Part shown: in pieces, positions 47,068 to 57,928 of the stretch
Numbering within the stretch: position 1 is the first letter of the stretch
Layout of the letters: every line of letters starts with the position of its first letter
Source of the DNA: Curtobacterium salicis
GTDB taxonomy: Bacteria; Actinomycetota; Actinomycetes; Actinomycetales; Microbacteriaceae
NCBI RefSeq assembly: GCF_011759505.1
Contig: NZ_JAAOYO010000003.1
Location: 62,001-126,000, forward strand
Reading direction: 5' to 3'
Length of the DNA: 64,000 bases
Position numbers and translations under genes: made by a program
Notes under the pieces: model-generated
What the model was told of the DNA's origin: nothing
Databases searched by the model: none
The model's input: the letters and a program-made list of their open reading frames with translations, nothing else

Positions 47068-50000
47068 TCAGCTGGCGGCGGAGGCGGTCTGCACGAGACG
47101 CACCGCGCCTCCCGACGCGGCGTACCCACGACCGACCGTCAACGCCACCGGTGAGCGGCGGGGCAGCGTCACGCCGAGGAGCTCGCCGTCGTAGTCGACG
47201 TCGGGCTGCAGCAGCACCCCGCACCGGGACTTCCGGACCGCTCGCGTCCAGTGGTTGTACATCGAGCGGAGGTCGGCCGACCGGCCGGATGCGACGACGC
47301 ACAGACCGGGACGTTCGGTGGAGAGGAGCGAGGCGATGCTCTGGTCGCCGTCGTCGAACCGCTCGGCGTCGTCGATGAGCAGCAGGACCGGGCCGCGCTC
47401 GAGACGGATGCCCGCCAGGAGCGCCGGGACCTCGTCCGCCCCGACGGCGATGCGGTCGAACGAGCCGGTGGCCAGCGGCGAGCGGCGGTCGCAGATCGCC
47501 CAGACCGCGGGTCGGACGCCGTCCGTGTCCCGCGCCGACTCAGCCAGGGCGAGGAGCACCGAGGACTTGCCGGAACGGGCCGGGCCGGCGACCAGGACGT
47601 GTTCGCCGTCGTACACCTCGAGGACGGCCGTTCCGAGGTCGTCCTCCGCGATGCCGACGGGCAGCTGCCACGGCTCGGTGTCGAAGCGAGCGGACACGCT
47701 GAGGTCCGCCACCGAGACGGCGCCGGGGAGCCGGCCGACCGCGCTGGCCTTCGGCGCGGTGCCGGGCCAGCGCTCGGCAACGGCACGGACGGCCTCGGTC
47801 AGCGTCCCGTCCGGCGTGCCGATGTGCGACTGCAGCTTCGTGATCGAGTCGATGAACCGACCCGGGACCGGCGGCGGGACGTCCTTCGGCCGGACCCCGA
47901 TCGTGGCGTAGTCGTACGGGTCGGCGAGCCGGAACAGCCACTTCTGGGTCGTGACCTCGTCCATGGCGGACGGGACGGCCTTCGCGCGGGTCGTCGACAC
48001 CGCGAAGGAGATACCGAGCGCCGGACCCTCGGCGTAGACGCGGTAGAGGGCGTCGAGGAGCTGCTGACCCTCGAAGTCCTGGTACTCGTCGCGGAGTGCG
48101 GCGAGGCCGTCCACCAGGACGACCGCCCGGCGGCCACCCGGGGCAGCGCGGCGGCGGTCGAGTTCGGTCCGGAGGTAGCGGAGCATGCGGGCCTGCAGCT
48201 CGCCGGCCCCCGCGCCGGACCCGACGTAGGCGCTGGTGTGCGGCAGGTCGGCGAGGGGGGCGAGGTCACCGGCACCCATGTCGAGCACCAGGAGGTCGAG
48301 GTCCTCGGGGCTCGTGGTCCGGGCGAGCTGCAGCGCGATGGACGCCAGTGCGGTGCTCGTCCCGCTGCCGGGGATGCCCATGAGCATGAGGTTGCCCTCG
48401 GCCCGGTCCCACCCGCTCGTGACCTGTCGCTGGTTGTCCGGGTCGTCGGCCAGGGCGACCGGGACCGTCGTGCCCGTCGTGCCTGTGGCGCCCGTCGTGC
48501 CGTCGGCCGGCGCCAACGCGTCGAGCGGGACGGAGGCGGTGAGGGCCTCCGGCCAGATCGGACGGGGCGGGGCGTAGCCGGCCTCGTCGTTCGCCGCCGA
48601 GATCGCGTCGATGAGGACGTCGAGGTCCGTCAGGTCGGAGGCCGCCGGTGCCGTGGAGGCGATCGGTGCCGGCACGCCGAAGACGTCCGTGGGACGGACG
48701 GTGACCGGCTGCTCGGCCCGGAGGTCCCGGGCACGGCCGGTGACGAGCGCGGTCTGCACTGGGGTGATGTCGTCCTGCCCGAGCTTCACGTAGGCGCGGC
48801 CGGTCTGCTGCCGTCCGATGCCGGCGGCTGACGGGACGCCGATGACGTTCATGGAGTCCTCGCGGCTCTGCACCCGCAGTGCGACGCGCATGTTCGTGTT
48901 CGCGAGGATGTCCTCGCTGACGACGCCCGCAGGACGCTGCGTCGCGAGGACCATGTGGACACCGAGCGTGCGACCGACCGCGGCGATCGCCACCAGCGAG
49001 GTGAGGACGTCCGGGAAGTCCTTCGCCAGCATCGCGAACTCGTCGACCACGAAGAGCAGCCGCGGCATCGGCTCCGCCGGCTTCGTCGCCAGGTAGGCGT
49101 CGAGGTTGTCGATGTCCGCACCCGCCGCCGCGAACACCCGCTGGCGGCGACCGAGCTCGGCCTCGAGGGCACGGATCGCGCGGTCGGCGAGCTGCTCGTC
49201 GAGGTTGCTGATCGTGCCGATCGTGTGCGGCAGACGCTCGCAGGCGGCGAACGCAGCCCCGCCCTTGAAGTCCACGAGCAGGAAGTTGAGGCGCGTCGGG
49301 TCGTTGCGGGCAGCGAGTCCGGCGACGAAGGACCGCAGGAACTCGCTCTTGCCGGAACCGGTCGTCCCGCCCACCAGGCCGTGCGGACCGTCGCGGACCA
49401 GGTCGATCTCGAGGACCCCGCCCTCGGACGAACCGATCGGGGTGGAGAAGCCGGTGCGGGCGTCCCAGGCGGCACGGATCGCGGCCGCACCGGTCGCTCC
49501 GGTGGCCGGAGCGGAGCCGGTGAGCAGGTCGGGCAGGCGCACCAGGGCCGGCAGCGACGCACCCGGCACCAGCAGCTCGGGGTCGTCGAAGTGCGCGACG
49601 TGTCGGGCGCACCGCTCGGCGTCGCCCGAGGTCAGCCCGGCGAGCACCACGTCCTCGACGCGGGTCCGGTCCGCCGGACGGTAGACGGTCGCCGCGGCGT
49701 CGGCACCGACCGTGATGATCGTGGTGCAGGCCGCAGGGAGCTGCTGCTCGTTCGTCGCGATGACGATGCCGCTCACCCGGCGCGGACGCTCCCCCGGTCG
49801 CCGGATCTGCCCCGGCGCACTCCGGCCGTGCCCGAGCAGGCTGCGGGCCGGCGCGTCACGGCCCTCGGTGAGCACCTCGGAGTCGATGAGCACCAGGAGT
49901 TCCGGCGTGGGCAGTTCGTCGATCGACTCGCGGAGACCACGGAGGACCGCGGCACCCTGGTCGCGCTGCGCCGACATCCACCGCTGACCGGTACTGCTCC

Positions 50001-51342
50001 CCGCCACCCGGGCGTGCGGCAGCCAGGAGGCCCAGGACCAGTCGTCCTCCCGGCCGCGGTCGCAGAACACGCCGACGGTCAGGTCGGCGGGACCGCAGTG
50101 CACGGTCGCCTGCACCAGGAGGCTGCGCGCCAGTGCGAGCGCGCCCTCGCGGTCGCCGACGATCCCGACGACGCCGGCGTCGCTGAGGTCCGCGACGACC
50201 GGGGCGGCGGTGAGCTTGCTCGACTCGATCGCCGCCTTCGCGTTGTCCTCGAGCTTGGACTGTGTGGCACGGGAGTCGAGCTCCGGCCGCCACGGTGCGT
50301 CACCCGTGCCGGCGTGCAGGCTGAGGAAGTCGACGTCGTCCGCGCGACGCTGCCAGAGCGTCGTCGCCGGCAGCAGCGCCCGGCGCACGACGGTCGCCGG
50401 GTCCGGTACGAGTTCCTGCCGCCGAGCCGCCTCGATCGCCGCGGCGGCGGTGATCTCACCGCTGAACCCGCGGACCGCCTCGAGGAAACGCTCGTCCTCT
50501 TCCTTGAGGTTCCGCGCCCGCCGGTGCTTCTGCTCGAACCACATGCCGATCGCCGTCACCGGGCTGAGGAGCGCGAAGAGGGCGAACCGGGCGTCGCCGA
50601 GCAGCAGCACCATCGCCCCCGCCAGGACCAGTGGTGCGGCGACCGTGATCCAGCTGAACTTCGACGCGGGCGGGACGTCACGCTTCGTCGGGGGCGAGAC
50701 CGGCTCCACCGCCGTGTTGCGGCCGGGCCGCGGCGGTCGGTTGAAGGGAGCGGTCGCGGCCGGTGTCAGGTTCGGCAGGGAACCGGGCGCGGGCACCGGC
50801 GTCTCGTGCAGCTCGGGACGGACGAGCAGGACCGCCCCACCGACGATGACACTCGTGCCGACCGTGACGAGCACGCCGTCCTCGTCGAGCCGCTCGCCGG
50901 CCACGACGGTGCCGTTCGTGGACCCGGCGTCGCGGATGCGGACCCCGTCGTCCTCGCGCTCGATCGTGCAGTGTTCCCACGAGGCGCTCTCGGTGGGCAG
51001 GACCAGGTCCGCCTGCGGGGCGCGGCCGACCACGAGCCTCCTGGACCGCGGGACCGGGACCACCGCGCCGGTGACGAGTCCGCCGGCGAGGGTGACGGAC
51101 CAACCGTCGACGAGCTGCGGGCGTTCCTCCGGTGCGCGGGCGATGCGGGAGCCCTCGAGCAGGACCAGGTCCCGCAGCGGGGTGTCGACACTCGTCCGGT
51201 GCCCGTCGACGGCGAGCGTCGTCCCCGGCTCGAGCGCCAGGCCCGTCGCCGACTCCACCAGTTCGCCGAGGCAGCTGGTGCTCGCCCAGCCGTCGACCTC
51301 CACCGCGTCACGCCGGTCGTCGAGCTCGATCAACAGCCGCAT
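47068..51342 (-). CDS. FHA-containing FtsK/EssC-type secretion ATPase
   Basis: A 1424-residue membrane ATPase. The N-terminus has a ubiquitin-like or FHA-like segment (about 1-85), then an FHA domain (VVGRAPQADLVLP, DAGSTNGTVVAGERL, about 100-175) and two transmembrane helices (about 228-272). Three FtsK/SpoIIIE ATPase modules follow: Walker A GGTTGSGKSEFLRSF (about 657) with Walker B LLFVVDEFAML; a degenerate second site IPGSGTSTAL (about 989) where the usual GK is GT; a third with GPARSGKSSVLL (about 1254). FHA-TM-three ATPases is the layout of EssC/EccC in type VII secretion. AGGAGG lies seven bases before the ATG. Last gene of a three-gene operon. Confidence 0.88.
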   Translation of the reverse strand: MRLLIELDDRRDAVEVDGWASTSCLGELVESATGLALEPGTTLAVDGHRTSVDTPLRDLVLLEGSRIARAPEERPQLVDGWSVTLAGGLVTGAVVPVPRSRRLVVGRAPQADLVLPTESASWEHCTIEREDDGVRIRDAGSTNGTVVAGERLDEDGVLVTVGTSVIVGGAVLLVRPELHETPVPAPGSLPNLTPAATAPFNRPPRPGRNTAVEPVSPPTKRDVPPASKFSWITVAAPLVLAGAMVLLLGDARFALFALLSPVTAIGMWFEQKHRRARNLKEEDERFLEAVRGFSGEITAAAAIEAARRQELVPDPATVVRRALLPATTLWQRRADDVDFLSLHAGTGDAPWRPELDSRATQSKLEDNAKAAIESSKLTAAPVVADLSDAGVVGIVGDREGALALARSLLVQATVHCGPADLTVGVFCDRGREDDWSWASWLPHARVAGSSTGQRWMSAQRDQGAAVLRGLRESIDELPTPELLVLIDSEVLTEGRDAPARSLLGHGRSAPGQIRRPGERPRRVSGIVIATNEQQLPAACTTIITVGADAAATVYRPADRTRVEDVVLAGLTSGDAERCARHVAHFDDPELLVPGASLPALVRLPDLLTGSAPATGATGAAAIRAAWDARTGFSTPIGSSEGGVLEIDLVRDGPHGLVGGTTGSGKSEFLRSFVAGLAARNDPTRLNFLLVDFKGGAAFAACERLPHTIGTISNLDEQLADRAIRALEAELGRRQRVFAAAGADIDNLDAYLATKPAEPMPRLLFVVDEFAMLAKDFPDVLTSLVAIAAVGRTLGVHMVLATQRPAGVVSEDILANTNMRVALRVQSREDSMNVIGVPSAAGIGRQQTGRAYVKLGQDDITPVQTALVTGRARDLRAEQPVTVRPTDVFGVPAPIASTAPAASDLTDLDVLIDAISAANDEAGYAPPRPIWPEALTASVPLDALAPADGTTGATGTTGTTVPVALADDPDNQRQVTSGWDRAEGNLMLMGIPGSGTSTALASIALQLARTTSPEDLDLLVLDMGAGDLAPLADLPHTSAYVGSGAGAGELQARMLRYLRTELDRRRAAPGGRRAVVLVDGLAALRDEYQDFEGQQLLDALYRVYAEGPALGISFAVSTTRAKAVPSAMDEVTTQKWLFRLADPYDYATIGVRPKDVPPPVPGRFIDSITKLQSHIGTPDGTLTEAVRAVAERWPGTAPKASAVGRLPGAVSVADLSVSARFDTEPWQLPVGIAEDDLGTAVLEVYDGEHVLVAGPARSGKSSVLLALAESARDTDGVRPAVWAICDRRSPLATGSFDRIAVGADEVPALLAGIRLERGPVLLLIDDAERFDDGDQSIASLLSTERPGLCVVASGRSADLRSMYNHWTRAVRKSRCGVLLQPDVDYDGELLGVTLPRRSPVALTVGRGYAASGGAVRLVQTASAAS

Positions 51343-51391
51343 GCGCGCGCTCCTCCTGGTCCGTCGGGTGGTGGGGGTGCCGTGGACGCGG

Positions 51392-52756
51392 TCAGCGTGC
51401 CGTCGAGTCCTGGAACCACACGAGCGCCGAAGTGGGCTCGGTGGTGGTCGGGCGGAGCCCCAGCGTCTGCGACGACGCTGCGAGCACGGTTGCGTCGGTG
51501 CGGAGTGCCTGCTGCTGCCGGAAGTCGAGCGCCGGTCCGGCGATGCCGTCACCGGCGTCGAGTCGCAGCGCCGACAGCGAGTCCGCCACGGCGGACGGCT
51601 CGTCGCTGCGCGCGGCGCCGACGGCCCGGACGAGCGCGACGACGGCATCGTGGCTGCGGGAGTCGGCGGCCCACGCGACCGCGGAGAACGGCTGGTCGGC
51701 GGTCAGGTTCTGCGCGTCGGCGTCGTCGGCGAGCACCCGGACACCGCCGAGGAAGGCGGACATCGCCCGTCCCTGGGCGTCGGAGGTGAGGGCACGGGCG
51801 TCGTCGGTCGCGACGCCCGCCGAGACGAAGGTGCCGGAGAGGCTGCCGTCGGCTGCGGCCAGGGCGGTCCCGAAGGCCGGGCTGGTCGCCTGCGGGGTCA
51901 GCACGACCGGGACGGTCACGTCGGCGGACTGCAACGCGGCGACGAACGCACCCTGACGTGCAGCAGACCCGCTGACCACGACGGCGTCGGAGTCCGGCTC
52001 GGCCGGCGCACCGTCGGTCGGGGCAGCGGTCGCGTCGGCCGACGGGTCCGTCGAAGTCGACGTGGCGCCGGTCCGCTCGGCCACGGTCGTCGCGAGCGCG
52101 CTGTCGTCGGCTGCCGTGTCGGCGGTCACCACGTGGGCGAACCGGATCCCGGAGGGCGCGCCGCCACCGAGGTCGACGAGGAGGGGAGCGTCCGCCCCAC
52201 GGATGGCTCGCTGCATCGCCGCACTGACCGAGCTCGGGGACGGAGCCGTGGACCAGGAGCCGTCACCGCCGCTGGCGTACGGCAGCACCACGGGGACGCC
52301 TGCCTCGGACGCGGCGTCGAGCGCGGCCGAGACGTGCGCTCCGGAGGAGGCGACGACGATGCCGGCCACGCCGGCGTCGGCGAGCTGCTGGACGGCACGC
52401 TTCGCGCCGCTCGTGCTGCCGCCGTCGTTGCGGGTCACGAGTTCGACGTCGGTCCCGCCGAGGGTGAGTCGCTTCGCGGCGACGAGGGCGCCCTGCGCGG
52501 CTTCGTCCCACTCGGACCCCTCGCCGTCGCCGAGCGTGACGACGACACCGATCTTCGTGCCGTCCGGGACGTGCGCGACGCGGATCGGTACCGGGACCGT
52601 GGCCGGCACGGCTTCGGCTGCCGGGGTGTTGCGGTCGACGACGAACACCACCACGGCCAGGACCACGGCGATGACGAGCACCGCGAGGGCGACGATGGCC
52701 AGGGGCTGTCGCGGACCGCGTGTGCCCCGCGCGTCGTCGACGGCCTGGTGCGTCAT
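51392..52756 (-). CDS. Membrane-anchored periplasmic-binding-like protein
   Basis: A 454-residue protein: N-terminal transmembrane helix (about residues 19-42), then a type 1 periplasmic-binding fold (IGVVVTLGDGEGSEWDEAAQGALVAAKRL, AGIVVASSGAHVSAALDAASEAGVPVVLPYA) as in branched-chain amino-acid receptors. No transporter genes are next to it, so it may sense or bind a ligand for the EssC-like machine. The ATG overlaps the upstream stop (ATGA). Confidence 0.78.
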   Translation of the reverse strand: MTHQAVDDARGTRGPRQPLAIVALAVLVIAVVLAVVVFVVDRNTPAAEAVPATVPVPIRVAHVPDGTKIGVVVTLGDGEGSEWDEAAQGALVAAKRLTLGGTDVELVTRNDGGSTSGAKRAVQQLADAGVAGIVVASSGAHVSAALDAASEAGVPVVLPYASGGDGSWSTAPSPSSVSAAMQRAIRGADAPLLVDLGGGAPSGIRFAHVVTADTAADDSALATTVAERTGATSTSTDPSADATAAPTDGAPAEPDSDAVVVSGSAARQGAFVAALQSADVTVPVVLTPQATSPAFGTALAAADGSLSGTFVSAGVATDDARALTSDAQGRAMSAFLGGVRVLADDADAQNLTADQPFSAVAWAADSRSHDAVVALVRAVGAARSDEPSAVADSLSALRLDAGDGIAGPALDFRQQQALRTDATVLAASSQTLGLRPTTTEPTSALVWFQDSTAR

Positions 52757-55560
52757 CGTGCGGCTCCGATCGTGAAGGCGTACAGCGTCGTCGAGGTCGC
52801 GCCCTTCGGCACGTCCATCCGGAACGCGGGCAACGCGGTCGCGGCGTCGAGGGAGGCGCGGAACTGCTCCTGCTGCAGCAGGATGCCCGACACGTCCTCG
52901 GCCCGGACATTGGCGTACCCGGCGGCGTTCTGCGAGGCCAGCGCGAGCTGGTAGTCGGCGGAGTCCGACTTCGCCGCGCTCGTGGCCATCGCGCCGAGGA
53001 TGCCGGAGCCGTTCACCTTGCGGTCACCGAGGTCGAGCATCACGCGGTTGAGGTCACCGGTCAGCAGCGTGCTCGCGCCCTCGACGTCCCGCGTCGAGGC
53101 CGTCGTGCTGGCGTCGATGCGGGCGAGGCTCTGCTTCGTCTGGCTGTCGATCGCACCGGCGAGCGCACCGTTCTCGCGCTCGAGCTTGCCCCGCTGCTCG
53201 TCGATCGTGCCCTTGGCGCCGACCGTGACGTCCTTCGAGGTGGACCGGAGGCCCGCGATCGACTGGTCGAAGGCCTTCAGCACTGCCGCGTTGCTGCTCT
53301 CGGCCTGCTTGGAGACGTCGCGCACCTGCTGGTCGATGAGGGCGTCGATCTTCTTCGCGGTCGCATCGTTCGCCTGGGCGAAAGCGTCCTTCACCTTCTG
53401 GCCCAGCGCGTCCTGCTCGTCGCGGACCGAGTTCAGGGCCGTCGCGAGCGCATCGCCAGCCTGGTTCGCGTCACGGACCGCGGACTGCATCTGCTCGACG
53501 GACGAGGAGACGTCACCGCCGCTCGTGTTGATGCTCTGGTCCACCGCAGCCCGGGCGCTCTCGATCCCCGCGAACCGATCGCGCAACGAACGCGTCGCCG
53601 CGCCGAGCCCGCCGGTCTCGTCCTGCACGTCCGTCGCCTGGATCAGGTCGTCCCATGCGACCGAGTCGTCGGCCAGACGGGCGTCCATCGGCTTGTCGAA
53701 CGGGACGGGGGTGTCGAGCGTCGCACCGTCACCCTCGTCCACGCAGGGCGTGGCCGTCAGGTAGGAGCGGAGTTCGTCGGCCTGCTGCTCGGTCAGTCCG
53801 GGTCCGGTGGGCAGTGGCGGGAGCACTCCGCCGTCACTGGTCGGCGCGACCAGCTCGCAGATGCGCTGGGCCAGCGCCGCGTTCTGCGCCTGCATCGTCC
53901 CGCTGAAGCGGGAGTCGCCGATGTTCCCGATGGCCGCACGTGCAGCTTGCGCCCGCCCGTGCAAGGCGGCGACCTTGTCGTTGAGCTCCTTGATGCCGAC
54001 CCCGGCGACCCGGACTGCCTCTTCCAGGGCGTCCAACTGCTGGTTGACCGACGCGGTGCCGTCCCCGGAGCGCGCCTGCAGGGCGTCGAGCGTCTTCTGG
54101 ACGTCGTCGAGCCGCGCGTCGACCGTGCCGTAGCTGTCGATCGCGGACTGCGCGAGCTCCGGCTGGAGGGTGGCGGCGAGGTCGTCGCCGGTCTGCACCA
54201 GGCCGGTGAGTGCGGCCGTGATGGTCGTCGACGAGGCGAACAGCGCGCAGGTGAGCGAGAACCGGGCGTCCTCGGCGGCGCACTTCTCGGCCGTGGGCTC
54301 GCTCGGCCCGACGGACGACGCCAGCTGCACGCTGACCTGCTGCTTGCACGCCTCGCTCGCGGCGGCGTAGCCCTCGAGCTGCGCGGAGACCCGGAGCAGG
54401 TTGCCGTAGACGCTCGCACCGCCGGCGGACTGCTCCGGCTCGGCTGCGCAGCCCTGCCCGTCGATGGCCGGAGCCGGCGCGGTGGCGGAGGTGTCGCCGA
54501 GCAGCGCATCGAGACTCGACGTGGTCTCCTGCAGCTGCTGCAGCACCGTGGACTGGGTCGCGCTGACGGTCGAGCCGAGGTCGCCCTTCAGCGAGCTGAG
54601 CTGCCCCGAGAGGGACTGCATGGTGCTGGCGAGGGCGGTGCTGCTCTCCTTCAGTCGCTCCGCCGTGCGCACGCCGAGCGTCGCGGAGGTGGTCTCGAGG
54701 TTCGACCGGACCTCGGTGATCGTGCCGCCGGCACGTGCCAGGACCTCGTTCACCTGCGAGATGAGGTCGATGGTCCGCCGCTGCAGCGCCAGCTCGGAGT
54801 CCGTGTCGGACCCGAAGGCCGCGTTCACCACGCCGGTCGAGGAGAGGTCGGTCGAGATCCCCGGCTGCGCGGCCAGGTCGAAGGAGGGTGCGGCGAAGTC
54901 GTCGACGTCCGCCACGAGGTGCAGGGTCGTGCTGGCGCCCGAGGTCGGCGGGGCGAGGAGGCGCCCCCACTGCACGACCGCGTCGCCGTCACCGTTCGCA
55001 CTGACGACGCCGTCGGTCGAGGTGGCGTCGTCCGAGGTGTCGGTGACGACGCTGTTCGGTTTGGTCCCCGGCAACACCGTGGACGCCGCGATGCTGAACG
55101 GCGCACCGACGAGCGCCGGGGTCGTCCGGGAGGCCCCCGCGACGTCGTACGTCAGGTTGCGCGACCGGACGGTCAGGTTCTCGACGGTGAGGTCGATCTC
55201 GACCCGCCCGGAGTAGCCCGCCAGGTCAGCGAGGTCGGTACCGCTCTTCTTCGCGGTCGTGTACTGCGTCGTGACGCGGAGCGGCAGGTCGGCGGCGGCC
55301 TTCGCTGCGTCGTGCTCGGTGACGGCCGACGACGAGCGGTCCTTCCCGACGGAGATCGCGGTGTCGGAGATCGTGGTGATCGACCCGTCCGCCGCCAACT
55401 GCGTGTCGACCGTCTGCAGGACGCGCGAGGGCTTCTCGACCGCCCGGTCCGACGTGGTGCACCCCGCGAGCACGAGCGCGGCAGCACCCGCCATCGCGAC
55501 CACGGCCAGCGCGCGGCCGTTCTTCGTTCGTACCCCTGGATGCAGCATGCGCAACGACAT
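52753..55560 (-). CDS. Large coiled-coil exported lipoprotein
   Basis: A 935-residue protein. Signal peptide with lipobox VLAGC (Cys about residue 33). A beta-rich N-terminal part (to about 240) is followed by long Ala/Gln/Ser/Leu helical coiled coils (about 245-345, 470-600 and 690-860) and a short C-terminal strand region. Cys residues are frequent in the middle (about 360-460). No catalytic motif is seen. Long coiled-coil surface proteins such as EsaA/YueB accompany type VII ATPases in Firmicutes, so a structural role is possible, but sequence identity was not tested. GAGGGGGA precedes the ATG. Confidence 0.75.
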   Translation of the reverse strand: MSLRMLHPGVRTKNGRALAVVAMAGAAALVLAGCTTSDRAVEKPSRVLQTVDTQLAADGSITTISDTAISVGKDRSSSAVTEHDAAKAAADLPLRVTTQYTTAKKSGTDLADLAGYSGRVEIDLTVENLTVRSRNLTYDVAGASRTTPALVGAPFSIAASTVLPGTKPNSVVTDTSDDATSTDGVVSANGDGDAVVQWGRLLAPPTSGASTTLHLVADVDDFAAPSFDLAAQPGISTDLSSTGVVNAAFGSDTDSELALQRRTIDLISQVNEVLARAGGTITEVRSNLETTSATLGVRTAERLKESSTALASTMQSLSGQLSSLKGDLGSTVSATQSTVLQQLQETTSSLDALLGDTSATAPAPAIDGQGCAAEPEQSAGGASVYGNLLRVSAQLEGYAAASEACKQQVSVQLASSVGPSEPTAEKCAAEDARFSLTCALFASSTTITAALTGLVQTGDDLAATLQPELAQSAIDSYGTVDARLDDVQKTLDALQARSGDGTASVNQQLDALEEAVRVAGVGIKELNDKVAALHGRAQAARAAIGNIGDSRFSGTMQAQNAALAQRICELVAPTSDGGVLPPLPTGPGLTEQQADELRSYLTATPCVDEGDGATLDTPVPFDKPMDARLADDSVAWDDLIQATDVQDETGGLGAATRSLRDRFAGIESARAAVDQSINTSGGDVSSSVEQMQSAVRDANQAGDALATALNSVRDEQDALGQKVKDAFAQANDATAKKIDALIDQQVRDVSKQAESSNAAVLKAFDQSIAGLRSTSKDVTVGAKGTIDEQRGKLERENGALAGAIDSQTKQSLARIDASTTASTRDVEGASTLLTGDLNRVMLDLGDRKVNGSGILGAMATSAAKSDSADYQLALASQNAAGYANVRAEDVSGILLQQEQFRASLDAATALPAFRMDVPKGATSTTLYAFTIGAAR

Positions 55561-55762
55561 TGGCGATCGTCCCCCTCAAGAACCGACAAGCGTGTCGATC
55601 CTAGCCGGGCAGCCGGAAGCCGGGTTCCGTTCTCCACAGGGCCGGGAGTCCCCCGTTCGGGCCACGTGGCGGGCGACCCGCTCCACTCCCCGTTCACCGG
55701 CTGTCTCCACAGGGGCCACCCGGGCAGCCCCCGGCGCAGGGTGCTGGTGGCAGGATGTGGCC

Positions 55763-57928
55763 ATGGACACCGAACCGCAGCTCGACGGCGACTCCGTCGC
55801 GAACGACCTCGACGACTTCGACGAGGTCGTGGAGATCGAGCACGAGTCGCTGCCCTCCGACCGGTACTTCGACCGCGAGCTCAGCTGGCTCCGCTTCAAC
55901 CAGCGCGTGCTCGAGCTCGGCGAGGACCGGACGCAGCCGCTGCTCGAGCGCGCGAACTTCCTGGCGATCTTCGCGTCGAACCTCGACGAGTTCTTCATGG
56001 TGCGGGTCGCCGGGCTGAAGCGCCGCATCGACACCGGCATCGCGGTCCCCACGAACGTCGGCCGCGCACCCAGCGACGTCCTGCGCGACATCGCGATGAA
56101 GGCCCACGAGCTGCAGGAACGCCACGCCAACGCGTTCATCGGGTCGCTGAAGCCCGACCTCGACGCCGCGGGCATCCACGTGGAGCACTGGTCCGACCTC
56201 GGTGAGGACGACCGGCTCCGGATGCGCGAGTACTTCTCCGAGCAGATCTTCCCGGTGCTCATGCCCCTCGCGGTCGACCCGGCACACCCGTTCCCCTACA
56301 TCTCCGGCCTGTCGCTCAACCTGGCCGTCCGGGTGCGGAACCCGAAGTCCCAGCGCCAGGAGTTCGCGCGCCTGAAGGTGCCGCAGAACTACCCGCGCTT
56401 CATCAAGCTGCCGGACGACAACTCCGGGCGGCTGCGCTTCATCCCGCTCGAGGACCTGATCGCGAACCACCTCCCGGACCTGTTCCCGGGGATGGAGGTG
56501 ATCGAGCACCACGTGTTCCGGATCACCCGCAACGAGGACGTCGAGATCGAAGAGGACGAGGCCGAGAACCTCATCCAGGCGCTGGAACGGGAGCTCCTCC
56601 GTCGTCGGTTCGGTCCGCCGATCCGTCTCGAGATCACCGAGGACATGGACCCGGTGACCCTCGACCTGCTGGTGCGCGAGCTCGACATCACCGAGCAGGA
56701 GGTCTACCGTCTGCCGTCGCCGCTCGACCTCGGCGGCCTGTTCGAACTGGCGAAGCTCCCCCGCCCGGACCTGCACTACCCGCGCCACGTGCCGACGACC
56801 CCGGTGCAGTTCCAGCCGGGTGAACCGAACACGAAGCCCGACCTGTTCCGCGCGATCGCCGCCCGGGACGTCCTGGTGCACCACCCGTACGAGTCCTTCG
56901 CGACGAGCGTGCAGGCCTTCCTCGAGCAGGCCGCGGCCGACCCGAACGTCCTGGCGATCAAGCAGACGCTGTACCGCACCTCGGGCGACTCCCCCATCGT
57001 GGAGGCCCTGATCGACGCCGCCGCCGCGGGCAAGCAGGTGCTCGCGCTCGTCGAGATCAAGGCGCGGTTCGACGAGCAGAACAACATCACCTGGGCGCGC
57101 AAGCTCGAGAAGGCCGGCGTGCACGTCGTGTACGGCCTGGTGGGCTTGAAGACGCACTCGAAGCTGGTGCTCGTCATCCGGCAGGAGGGCGGGACGCTCA
57201 AGCACTACAGCCACATCGGGACGGGCAACTACAACCCGAAGACCTCGCGCATCTACGAGGACATGGGCCTGTTCACCGCCGACGACACCGTCGGCAAGGA
57301 CCTGACGCGACTGTTCAACGAGCTGTCCGGGTACGCGATCGAGAAGAAGTTCAAGCGTCTCCTCGTCGCACCGCTCCACCTCCGCAAGGGCCTGGTGAAG
57401 CGCATCCAGACCGAGGCGGAGAACGCCCGCGCCGGCAAGCCCTCGGGCATCCGCATCAAGGTCAACTCGATGGTCGACGAGCAGATCATCGACGCGCTCT
57501 ACCTGGCGAGCCAGGCCGGCGTGCCGGTCGACGTCTGGGTCCGTGGCATCTGCTCGCTGAAGCCAGGCCTCGAGGGCGTCAGCGAGACCATCCGGGTCCG
57601 GAGCGTGGTCGGACGCTACCTCGAGCACTCCCGCGCGTTCGCGTTCCACAACGACGGCGACCCCGCGGTGTTCATCGGCAGCGCCGACATGATGCACCGC
57701 AACCTCGACCGCCGCGTCGAGGCCCTCGTCCGGCTCACCACCCCGGCGCACATCACCGAGGTCCAGGAGATGTTCGACCTGGCGATGGCCGAGACGACGA
57801 GTTCCTGGCACCTCGAATCCGACGGCGAGTGGAGCCGCCACTCGACGGACGATGACGGCCGCCCGCTCGACGACGTGCAGAATGTCATCATGCGGACCAT
57901 CTCGGCACGGAAGCGTTCCACTCGGTGA
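55763..57928 (+). CDS. ppk: Polyphosphate kinase 1
   Basis: A 721-residue Ppk1 that makes polyphosphate from ATP. N-domain ([17 protein letters not shown]), head domain, and two phospholipase-D-like C domains with the catalytic His in [12 protein letters not shown] and [36 protein letters not shown] is the second PLD motif. CAGGAT lies six bases before the ATG (leaderless). A single GTTCACCGGCT at 55692 could be part of a weak PHO box, fitting its phosphate role. Confidence 0.96.
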   Translation: MDTEPQLDGDSVANDLDDFDEVVEIEHESLPSDRYFDRELSWLRFNQRVLELGEDRTQPLLERANFLAIFASNLDEFFMVRVAGLKRRIDTGIAVPTNVGRAPSDVLRDIAMKAHELQERHANAFIGSLKPDLDAAGIHVEHWSDLGEDDRLRMREYFSEQIFPVLMPLAVDPAHPFPYISGLSLNLAVRVRNPKSQRQEFARLKVPQNYPRFIKLPDDNSGRLRFIPLEDLIANHLPDLFPGMEVIEHHVFRITRNEDVEIEEDEAENLIQALERELLRRRFGPPIRLEITEDMDPVTLDLLVRELDITEQEVYRLPSPLDLGGLFELAKLPRPDLHYPRHVPTTPVQFQPGEPNTKPDLFRAIAARDVLVHHPYESFATSVQAFLEQAAADPNVLAIKQTLYRTSGDSPIVEALIDAAAAGKQVLALVEIKARFDEQNNITWARKLEKAGVHVVYGLVGLKTHSKLVLVIRQEGGTLKHYSHIGTGNYNPKTSRIYEDMGLFTADDTVGKDLTRLFNELSGYAIEKKFKRLLVAPLHLRKGLVKRIQTEAENARAGKPSGIRIKVNSMVDEQIIDALYLASQAGVPVDVWVRGICSLKPGLEGVSETIRVRSVVGRYLEHSRAFAFHNDGDPAVFIGSADMMHRNLDRRVEALVRLTTPAHITEVQEMFDLAMAETTSSWHLESDGEWSRHSTDDDGRPLDDVQNVIMRTISARKRSTR

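Noticed and set aside
48955..51789. A 944-codon open frame on the + strand
   Set aside because: It mirrors the EssC-like ATPase gene in another frame; composition is an Arg/Gly/Asp-rich shadow with no motif or ribosome site.
37541..55544. 13-mer ACCCCTGGATGCA shared by the phoU promoter region and the coiled-coil gene start (55532-55544)
   Set aside because: In the second place it encodes the protein N-terminus, no other flanking similarity exists, and a 13-mer match can occur by chance in GC-rich DNA.
55692..55724. PHO box upstream of ppk
   Set aside because: Only one good 11-bp unit (GTTCACCGGCT) is present, the next two are weak, and the distance to the ppk -10 box (26 bases) differs from the 5 bases at pstS and phoU.
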